DNA from: an uncultured Clostridia bacterium
Lineage (GTDB): Bacteria > Bacillota > Clostridia > Christensenellales > Pumilibacteraceae
NCBI GenBank assembly: GCA_947581755.1
Contig: CANPVN010000004.1
Coordinates: 24,966-88,965 of the forward strand
DNA length: 64,000 nt
Reading direction: 5' to 3'
This document shows, in pieces, positions 58,281 through 64,000 of the stretch (position 1 is its first letter; each line of letters starts with the position of its first letter). The notes beneath the pieces are model-generated. The model did not search any database, was not told the origin of the DNA, and saw only the letters and a list, made by a program, of their open reading frames with translations. The position numbers and the translations under genes are program-made.

Positions 58281-59612
58281 ATGATGGAAAGAGTTAGGGA
58301 AATTTTGAATACATTACCTCATGACGGCAAGATAGCGATAGGAGTCAGCGGAGGAATAGACTCCATGTGTCTGCTTCATTTTGTCTTGTCTTGCGAGGGG
58401 ATAGACAAAAGCAATGTTCTCGTTGTCAATATCGAACACGGGATACGCGGAGAAGATTCGGTCTCGGACAGCGAATTTGTGGAAAATTACTGCAAAACTC
58501 ACGGCGTAGGCATATATGTTAAAAAACTCCATGTCGCAAAAGACGCGAAAAAGAGCGGAAGAAGCATAGAAACGGAAGCCCGACTGCAAAGAAAAGCCGT
58601 ATTCGACGAGTTGTTACACAGCGGACGCGTCTCGAAAGTACTCTTGGCGCACCATGCCGACGATCAGGCGGAGACGATATTGATGCACATATTCCGAGGC
58701 AGCGGACTTAACGGTATCAAAGGTATGAGTATCGACTTCGGCGGTTATCTTCGTCCCTTTCTCCCGCTCACAAGGAGAGAAATAGAGGAGTACGCTCAAA
58801 AGAACGATGTGCCTTATGTCGTGGATAAGACCAATTTCGATATAAACTACAACAGGAATTTCGTGCGTAACGAAGTGTTGCCTTTGATTAAAAAGCGTTG
58901 GACGGGGGTGGAAAACGCGCTTATACGCCTTTCCGAAGCCGCCGCAAAGGAAGAAAAATTCATATCATCTCTGATAGATCCGCAACTTATAGTCAAAAGC
59001 GGCGACGTCGTCTTTTTGAAACTCGAGGCGTTGCAAAACGAGGCGCTCGCTCCGCATTATATACTCAAAGCGCTTAAAGATTTCGGCGTGCAGTGCGATT
59101 TCGAGACAACTCATATAAACGCGGTGCTGAGTCTCAAGGATCTGCAAAACGGCAAGAGCGTTTGCGTCGTCCACGGAGTGCGGGCGTTACGCGAATACGA
59201 TCGCATAACCTTTTTGCGTGAAAAGTCCGATTGCGATTTTTGTCTCGAATTTGCCGCGGGAAGACATGTATTGCCCTTCGGCGAATTGACAATATCTCCT
59301 TGCGAATGTATTCCCCAAGCGGGGAAACTCAGGATCGACGCCGACGCCGTCCCCGACGGAGCCGTGATAAGGAACAGAAAAGAGGGGGATATTTTCAAAC
59401 CTTACGGCGGCGGAAGCAAAAAACTGAAAAGTTATTTCATAGATAAAAAAGTCCCGTCGCGTATAAGAGATACATTTCCTCTGATAGCGTTCGAGGGACG
59501 TATTCTTGCGATTTGCGGAATACAAATTTCCGACGACGCAAAACTCACATCTCACACGAAAAGAGCGTTGGAGATAGATTTCAGACCTTTCAAGGACGGA
59601 CAAAATGGCTGA
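58281..59612 (+). CDS. tilS: tRNA(Ile)-lysidine synthase TilS
   Basis: 443 residues. PP-loop SGGIDS (23-28), the HHADDQAETILM motif and RNFVRNEVLPLI mark the N-terminal ATPase. The C-terminal domain has RNRKEGDIFKPYG and KKLKSYFIDKKVPSRIRD. TilS puts lysidine at C34 of tRNA-Ile(CAU), making it read AUA. The transcript seems leaderless; an ATG also lies at 58284. Confidence 0.95.
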   Translation: MMERVREILNTLPHDGKIAIGVSGGIDSMCLLHFVLSCEGIDKSNVLVVNIEHGIRGEDSVSDSEFVENYCKTHGVGIYVKKLHVAKDAKKSGRSIETEARLQRKAVFDELLHSGRVSKVLLAHHADDQAETILMHIFRGSGLNGIKGMSIDFGGYLRPFLPLTRREIEEYAQKNDVPYVVDKTNFDINYNRNFVRNEVLPLIKKRWTGVENALIRLSEAAAKEEKFISSLIDPQLIVKSGDVVFLKLEALQNEALAPHYILKALKDFGVQCDFETTHINAVLSLKDLQNGKSVCVVHGVRALREYDRITFLREKSDCDFCLEFAAGRHVLPFGELTISPCECIPQAGKLRIDADAVPDGAVIRNRKEGDIFKPYGGGSKKLKSYFIDKKVPSRIRDTFPLIAFEGRILAICGIQISDDAKLTSHTKRALEIDFRPFKDGQNG

Positions 59613-60279
59613 ACGAACAGACGATTTACAAGTCAACGGATTGAAACTCATTCAGGATCCCGATAAGTTTTGCTTCGGATCCGATGCGGTGGAACTTGCG
59701 AATTTCGCCGAAGTTTCGGCGCGGGACAAAGGCGTGGAACTCGGCTCGGGCAGCGGAGTCGTGAGTATTTTGCTTGCGGGAAAAGCGGGGATAGGAAGCG
59801 TAACGGGAGTGGAAATTCAAAGCGATATGGCGGAACTTATGCGTCGTAATATCGAGTTGAACGGGCTCGGCGAAAAGGTGTCTGTCATCAACGCGCCCAT
59901 GCAAAATATTGCGGAATATTTCAAGAAAGGAGAGGTAAACGTAGTGGTAACCAATCCTCCGTACCGTAAGGCGGGCAGCGGATTTATGCAGCGCGCCGAC
60001 TCCAAGGCGATTTCCCGCCATGAAGTCGCCGTTACTCTTGCCGAGGTGCTGGACTGCGCGGCGTATCTTCTCGGGACGGGCGGAAGGTTGTTTATGGTGC
60101 ATCACATCGAGCGTCTCGCGGAAGTTATTTACGAAAGCAAAAAACGCAAGTTGGAGCCCAAAAAGTTGCGTCTCATCGTGCCGACAGAGAACAAAAAACC
60201 TTGCGTGTTTTTGATGAAATGTATAAAAGAGGGCGCAGAGGGAATTGACGTCGATGTCAAAGTCCGCTCCGACTACTGA
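59605..60279 (+). CDS. trmN6: tRNA1(Val)-type adenine N6-methyltransferase (TrmN6-like)
   Basis: 224 residues. SAM-binding ELGSGSGVVSILLAGK (45-60) and catalytic NPPY (117-120) define an N6-adenine methyltransferase; the N-terminal DDLQVNGLKLIQ-type opening matches the YfiC/TrmN6 group, which modifies A37 of tRNA1(Val). It overlaps tilS by 8 bases and is followed by rsmI after 19, a common Bacillota arrangement. Confidence 0.85.
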   Translation: MAERTDDLQVNGLKLIQDPDKFCFGSDAVELANFAEVSARDKGVELGSGSGVVSILLAGKAGIGSVTGVEIQSDMAELMRRNIELNGLGEKVSVINAPMQNIAEYFKKGEVNVVVTNPPYRKAGSGFMQRADSKAISRHEVAVTLAEVLDCAAYLLGTGGRLFMVHHIERLAEVIYESKKRKLEPKKLRLIVPTENKKPCVFLMKCIKEGAEGIDVDVKVRSDY

Positions 60280-60298
60280 AAAAAAGAGGGAGGCGAAT

Positions 60299-61111
60299 AT
60301 GCTTTATATAGTTGCAACGCCCATAGGAAATCTCGAGGAGATGACAATGCGGGCGATAAAAGTACTTAAGGAAGTCGATGTGATTTATGCCGAGGACACG
60401 CGCCATACGGCGGTTTTGCTGAATCATTACGATATAAAAACGCCGCTCAGAAGTTATCAGAAATTCTCCGAAAGCCGCAAAACGACGGAAATAATCGAGT
60501 GCCTTCGTTCGGGAAAAAACGTAGCGCTCGTTTCCGACGCGGGAATGCCTCTCGTCAGCGATCCGGGCTCCGTTCTTGTGTCGAAGGCGAGGGAAGAAGG
60601 CTTGGAATACACCGTTATAAGCGGAGCGTGCGCATGTGTGAATGCGTTGGTACTCAGCGGAATGGACACTTCGTCATTCTGTATGCTCGGATTTTTACCC
60701 GAGAAAAACTCGGCAAGGGAGAAGATGCTCTCGGCTTACAGAGAGATTCCCTGTACGCTTATTTTTTACAGCCCGCCCCATGACATACTCGAAAATCTCG
60801 AATATCTGTATTCTTTTTTCGGCGAAAGGAACGTCTCGGTTGTGCGTGAAATAAGCAAGATACACGAGGAAGTCATAACGGGGAAACTCGGCTCCGTACC
60901 CGAATTTACCGTTAAAGGCGAGTTCGTAATAGTTTTGGAAGGCGCAAAAAAAAGAAACTCCCTCAACGAGTTGTCCACCGAGGAACATTACAAGCATTAT
61001 ATCGATAAGGGCATGGATAAAAAAGAGGCGATTAAAGCCGTTGCGAACGACCTCGGAGTACACAAAAGCGATATTTATCGAGAATTATTGACAATAACTC
61101 AAGAAAAATGA
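60299..61111 (+). CDS. rsmI: 16S rRNA (cytidine1402-2'-O)-methyltransferase RsmI
   Basis: 270 residues from the ATG at 60299, which has GAGGGAGG 5 bases upstream; a longer frame from 60245 would start inside the preceding gene. MLYIVATPIGNLEEMT, YAEDTRHT, LVSDAGMPLVSDPG and FYSPPHD are RsmI signatures. The enzyme methylates the ribose of C1402 in the ribosomal decoding centre. The dnaA promoter lies in its last codons. Confidence 0.95.
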   Translation: MLYIVATPIGNLEEMTMRAIKVLKEVDVIYAEDTRHTAVLLNHYDIKTPLRSYQKFSESRKTTEIIECLRSGKNVALVSDAGMPLVSDPGSVLVSKAREEGLEYTVISGACACVNALVLSGMDTSSFCMLGFLPEKNSAREKMLSAYREIPCTLIFYSPPHDILENLEYLYSFFGERNVSVVREISKIHEEVITGKLGSVPEFTVKGEFVIVLEGAKKRNSLNELSTEEHYKHYIDKGMDKKEAIKAVANDLGVHKSDIYRELLTITQEK

Positions 61112-61117
61112 TATAAT
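61088..61117 (+). promoter_or_regulatory. dnaA promoter
   Basis: TTGACA (61088-61093), 18 bases, TATAAT (61112-61117) preceded by TGA (extended -10). It overlaps the end of rsmI. The leader to the ATG at 61144 is about 20 bases and holds ACGGAG. I see no TTATNCACA DnaA box in it. Confidence 0.85.
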
Positions 61118-61143
61118 ATACAATACGGAGATTGGGAACAGTT

Positions 61144-62493
61144 ATGGAAGATAACGCAAAAGAAATATGGAACGAAATTCTTTCGATATTGGAAGTGGAA
61201 CTTGCCACTCATAATTATGACGCTTGGATCAAGCCGCTCGAACCCGTCTGTATTGCGGAAAACAAACTTGTGGTATTGGTGGCAGCCGAGGAAAACAAGG
61301 ATTTCATTCGAGAACATTTTAAGGACGCTTTGACAAACGCCCTTAAAAGAGTCAACCATGCGATGACAGAAGTCGTGCTTATCAAAAAGAGCGAACTCGA
61401 GGATTATATGAATAAGGTGGACGAGAGCGGCGTGGTGGACGATCCCGAACCCGAACCTGCGCCCTCCGTACTCAATCCCAAGTACATTTTCGACAATTTT
61501 GTCGTCGGAAAATGCAATCAATTCGTACATGCGGCGGCAGAGGCGGTAGCCGAAGAGCCCGGAACAAGATACAATCCTTTTTTGATTTACGGCGGCGTCG
61601 GACTCGGAAAGACGCACCTTATGCACGCGATAGGCAACGAGATAAGACTTAACAGCCCTACATTGAAGGTGCTGTATGTTTCGAGCGAGAAATTTATCAA
61701 CGAGTTCATAGAATCCATACGAACCACAAAAGGCAAAAGCACCAATTTCCGCAGTCGATACCGAAACGTCGATGTCCTTATGATAGACGATATACAATTT
61801 TTGTCGGGAAAGACCGCAACACAAGAGGAACTCTTCCATACCTTCAACGAACTGTACGAGGTGAATAAACAACTCATTTTCGCTTCCGATCGCCCGCTGT
61901 CGGATATTCCCGAACTCGAGGACAGACTGAGAAGCCGATTCGAGTGGGGACTTACCGCGGATATACAGCCTCCCGATCTCGAAACAAGAATAGCCATTTT
62001 GCAAAAGAAAGCGCAGATGCAAAGATATAACCTTCCGCTCGAAGTGCTTACCTTTATGGCGGAAAGCGTGACTTCCAATATCCGTAAGATGGAAGGGCTT
62101 TTGAATAACGTCATTTTCCTGTCCAAACTCGAGGAAAGAGAACCTTCCGTCGCCTTGGTGCGAGAAGTCCTTCGCGATACGGGAGAAGCGCCCGTTACGA
62201 TCTCGACTGTCAACGAGAATAAAATAATAGACGCGGTTTGCGCAAGATTCAATATTCCGCAAGAAATGTTGCTCGGCAAACGCCGCGACAAAGACCTCGT
62301 CGAAGCGCGGCATATCTGTATTTTTATCATGACGGAAATGCTCGACTTGCCGCTTACGAAAATAGGGGTACTCATGGGCGGCAGAGATTATACCACCATC
62401 ATCCACGCCCGCGACAAAATGGCAGAGAAAATCGCAAAAAATCCCCGCACAAAAATACTTATAGACGAAATAAAATCCATGGTTACAAAATAA
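61144..62493 (+). CDS. dnaA: Chromosomal replication initiator DnaA
   Basis: 449 residues. Domain I starts ATG-EDNAKEIWNEILSILE with the conserved WxxxL pattern and YDAWIKPLEP. Domain III has Walker A GGVGLGKTH (150-158), LMIDDIQFLSGK and SRFEWGL. Domain IV has the DNA-binding motif MGGRDYTTIIHARDK. The ATG at 61144 is preferred over TTG at 61132 because the latter leaves only 1 base to the ribosome-binding site. dnaN is not downstream as usual: a terminator and an accessory segment follow. Confidence 0.95.
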   Translation: MEDNAKEIWNEILSILEVELATHNYDAWIKPLEPVCIAENKLVVLVAAEENKDFIREHFKDALTNALKRVNHAMTEVVLIKKSELEDYMNKVDESGVVDDPEPEPAPSVLNPKYIFDNFVVGKCNQFVHAAAEAVAEEPGTRYNPFLIYGGVGLGKTHLMHAIGNEIRLNSPTLKVLYVSSEKFINEFIESIRTTKGKSTNFRSRYRNVDVLMIDDIQFLSGKTATQEELFHTFNELYEVNKQLIFASDRPLSDIPELEDRLRSRFEWGLTADIQPPDLETRIAILQKKAQMQRYNLPLEVLTFMAESVTSNIRKMEGLLNNVIFLSKLEEREPSVALVREVLRDTGEAPVTISTVNENKIIDAVCARFNIPQEMLLGKRRDKDLVEARHICIFIMTEMLDLPLTKIGVLMGGRDYTTIIHARDKMAEKIAKNPRTKILIDEIKSMVTK

Positions 62494-62522
62494 AAAACTC
62501 TTGATGTCAATCAATAAAAAAC

Positions 62523-62551
62523 CGACTTCTTTTTGGGAAGTCGCTTTTTTT
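62523..62551 (+). terminator. Terminator after dnaA
   Basis: CGACTTC (62523-62529) and GAAGTCG (62537-62543) form a 7-bp stem with a 7-base loop, followed by C and a T7 run. Confidence 0.85.
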
Positions 62552-62691
62552 ATCCGCTCCTCTCGGAGTTTTACGCCGAATTTCACGAATTGCCTTTTCA
62601 TTCGAATCTCGTTCATATTCGCTTTAAGGTTCGAATTTTTTTATATCGTTCTTTGTCTCCCTTAATTTGATTTTTTGCCTTGCTTTTCTAA

Positions 62692-62886
62692 CTTTCCGCT
62701 TTATACATACCGAATGCAATCAAGGAGAATATTGTACCCACGCTTATCGAGGAGCAACTCAAATACATTTACGCCGATGAAGCCGACCTTCTCAACATCG
62801 CTTTGTTTGGTAAAACCGCCGCCGAATGGCGAAAGAAATATCCTGCGCTCAAAGGCAATATATGAGATTATGCCACGATAGAGTAG
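62692..62886 (+). pseudogene. Decayed KilA-N domain protein fragment
   Basis: With no start codon, this frame encodes EEQLKYIYADEADLLNIALF and then GKTAAEWRKKYPALKGNI, then TGA (62863-62865), then DYATIE and TAG (62884-62886). KilA-N proteins read GNIRDYATIEQ here, so a CGA Arg codon seems to have become TGA and a CAG Gln codon TAG. The upstream part is lost (TAA at 62689-62691). KilA-N proteins are phage-related DNA-binding proteins. Confidence 0.7.
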
Positions 62887-63010
62887 CAGTCGGGAGCTTT
62901 TAACTCTTGACTTTTTTATTGCGATTCGTCGGGTAATTGTTTTGAAAAGAGCGGTATATTCAGGTAGAAAAATTGTAATAAAAAAGAGTTAAAAATCTTT
63001 ATCGGAATGC

Positions 63011-63039
63011 TTGACATTATGCGTATTTATGCGTATAAT
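63011..63039 (+). promoter_or_regulatory. hicAB promoter with tandem operator-like repeat
   Basis: TTGACA (63011-63016), 17 bases, TATAAT (63034-63039), a perfect consensus. The spacer and -10 contain two exact, adjacent copies of TTATGCGTAT (63017-63026 and 63027-63036), one helical turn apart, as expected for an autoregulatory site. Confidence 0.85.
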
Positions 63040-63061
63040 ATAGAATATAAAGAGGTCGCTT

Positions 63062-63235
63062 ATGAAAAGGAAGGACTTAATTAAACTGTTTGAATTGAAC
63101 GGCTGGCGTTTGGAGCGTGAGGGTGGCAATCATACCGTTTATACCAATGGGGAGAAGAGCGAAGTGATTCCTCGACACAACGAAATTAACGAGCGGCTTG
63201 CAAAAGCGCTTATAAAAAAGCATAAACTAAAGTAG
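63062..63235 (+). CDS. hicA: HicA-type mRNA interferase toxin
   Basis: 57 residues beginning MKRKDLIKLFELNGWRLERE with the double-stranded-RNA-binding-like fold and the catalytic His24 in GGNHTVYT, then VIPRHNEINERLAKALIKK. HicA cleaves mRNA and is neutralised by HicB. AGAGG is upstream. 16 bases separate it from hicB. Confidence 0.92.
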   Translation: MKRKDLIKLFELNGWRLEREGGNHTVYTNGEKSEVIPRHNEINERLAKALIKKHKLK

Positions 63236-63251
63236 AGCGAGGTAAAAAATA

Positions 63252-63644
63252 ATGAAAAGCATTTATGCGATTATAATCACACCCCCCGAAAAAGGGGAGA
63301 AATATTATTCGGTGTATGTTCCCGATTTGGATCTCTATACACAAGGAAAGGACATTGAGGACTGCATCGCTATGGCAAAAGACTGTATCGGTGTTTGGGG
63401 AATCAGCGAAGAGGACGCAAAACGAGAAATCCCGAAGGGTGTTACAATGAAACCCGATGCCGCAGAAAACGAGATTGTGACGCTTGTAGAAGTCGATTTT
63501 ATTGCATATCGGGAGAAAAACGAGAACCGCAGCATTCGGAAAAACTGCACCATTCCCTTATGGCTCGATAAGAAAGCGACGGCGCAAGGCGTGAATTTCT
63601 CTGCCGTACTGCAAAAGGCTCTTGTCGATATTGTCGGGGAGTAA
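63252..63644 (+). CDS. hicB: HicB-type antitoxin
   Basis: 130 residues. The N-terminal partial RNase-H-like HicB domain contains YYSVYVPDLDLYTQGKDIED. The C-terminus has NCTIPLWLDKKATAQGVNFS followed by AVLQKAL, a ribbon-helix-helix DNA-binding domain. It should bind HicA and repress the operon through the direct repeat at 63017-63036. Confidence 0.92.
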   Translation: MKSIYAIIITPPEKGEKYYSVYVPDLDLYTQGKDIEDCIAMAKDCIGVWGISEEDAKREIPKGVTMKPDAAENEIVTLVEVDFIAYREKNENRSIRKNCTIPLWLDKKATAQGVNFSAVLQKALVDIVGE

Positions 63645-63887
63645 GCGCAAGCCCCAACCTTATTAAGGCATACAATATTCCGATTGCAACTATACTTTAC
63701 ATCTTTGGCGGGAAAATGCCATTTTCATAATAGAAGTATTCTTTATAAGAGAGGAACCCCTATAGAGTTTTTCCGTTGTCGCGGCAACGCCTGCGCCTCG
63801 GGAGAGAAAGCGAATAGATAAAATCAAGAAATCATTTTTTATTTTCTGTATTTGCGAGAAAAATTGCAAAAAATGCAGCTAAAATGC
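63645..63887. other. Intergenic DNA without a supported gene
   Basis: Contains small inverted repeats (GAAAAT/ATTTTC near 63715-63730; CGTTG/CAACG at 63774-63789) but no terminator-like T run and no credible reading frame. It joins the HicAB pair to the tRNA-Leu promoter. Confidence 0.6.
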
Positions 63888-63916
63888 TTGCTTTTGGGTT
63901 TGAAATCTGCTAAAAT
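63888..63916 (+). promoter_or_regulatory. Promoter of the tRNA-Leu gene
   Basis: TTGCTT (63888-63893), 17 bases, TAAAAT (63911-63916). The tRNA 5' end follows 8 bases on. Confidence 0.65.
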
Positions 63917-63924
63917 AGGCGTAT

Positions 63925-64000
63925 GCGGTTGTGGCGGAACTGGCAGACGCGCAAGACTAAGGATCTTGTGGTAACTCCGTGCAGGTTCAAGTCCTGTCAA
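63925..64000 (+). tRNA. tRNA-Leu (anticodon AAG), 3' end cut by window
   Basis: Acceptor GCGGTTG (63925-63931), then TGGCGGAACTGGCAGACGC (D arm), anticodon stem CAAGA/TCTTG around loop CTAAGGA (anticodon AAG), a long variable arm and the T arm AGGTTCAAGTCCT. The long variable arm and D arm are typical of class II tRNA-Leu. The last visible bases (CAA) start the 3' acceptor strand. Confidence 0.92.

Noticed and set aside
61099..62616. 505-codon minus-strand frame over dnaA
   Set aside because: dnaA is certain on the plus strand.
62675..62881. 68-codon plus-strand frame after dnaA
   Set aside because: It runs in a different frame from the KilA-N relic, has no RBS and no similarity to a known family that I recognise.
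62692..62886. TGA read as an amino acid (recoding) in the KilA-N frame
   Set aside because: Known genes throughout the window end normally, the TGA stands at an Arg position, a second stop (TAG) follows and the start is missing, so decay is the simpler explanation.

Overview
The window looks like a chromosome segment of an anaerobic, spore-forming Bacillota (Clostridia-like) bacterium. The evidence is: two spore coat F-type genes, the Firmicutes primosome pair DnaD/DnaI, an [FeFe]-hydrogenase maturation operon (HydE, HydG, HydF), an EFR1-type ferredoxin, short overlapping operons, and consensus sigma-A promoters with 17-18 bp spacers. The exact lineage cannot be named from sequence alone. Base composition is uneven: the first 2 kb is visibly AT-richer than the housekeeping genes to the right.

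1-24.5 kb is a surface/accessory block. It holds a secreted papain-like cysteine peptidase (cut by the window edge), a small single-pass membrane protein, and one 22-kb gene for a 7389-residue surface protein. That giant has an N-terminal signal anchor, about 14 tryptophan-rich GDxYxD modules with collagen-like Gly-x-Pro runs, then about 18 GLUG-type beta-helix units and no C-terminal anchor. It carries two G9 tracts, exactly in frame, where slippage would truncate the protein: a strong candidate for phase variation. A perfect promoter, a folded leader and a strong terminator make it a single-gene unit.

24.5-36.4 kb: a leftward acetyltransferase/membrane-protein pair and a 799-residue lipoprotein, then a rightward TM1266-hydE-hydG-hydF operon behind a leader containing an intrinsic terminator. 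The operon ends with a rhodanese/TtcA-like tRNA-thiolation fusion. No hydrogenase structural gene is in the window. A dehydrogenase/zinc-finger fusion coupled to an EFR1 ferredoxin follows, and a 51-residue protein is encoded on the minus strand.

36.4-47.3 kb: MazG-like and Dus genes; a seven-PepSY lipoprotein followed by a response regulator/histidine kinase; leftward spore coat genes; a recX / P1 peptidase / AcpS-NnrD fusion operon; and two intergenic stretches of dispersed palindromic and tandem repeats. 47.3-62.5 kb is DNA replication and repair plus tRNA/rRNA modification: a DNA glycosylase and dnaI/dnaD leftward, then sbcD, sbcC, pepF, a lipoprotein, dnaB, tilS, a trmN6-like gene, rsmI and dnaA rightward. 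62.5-64 kb is a small accessory segment between dnaA and a tRNA-Leu: a decayed KilA-N fragment and a HicAB toxin-antitoxin pair with an operator-like repeat in its promoter. Several genes (recX, tilS and the membrane protein at 25.5 kb) appear to be transcribed as leaderless mRNAs.
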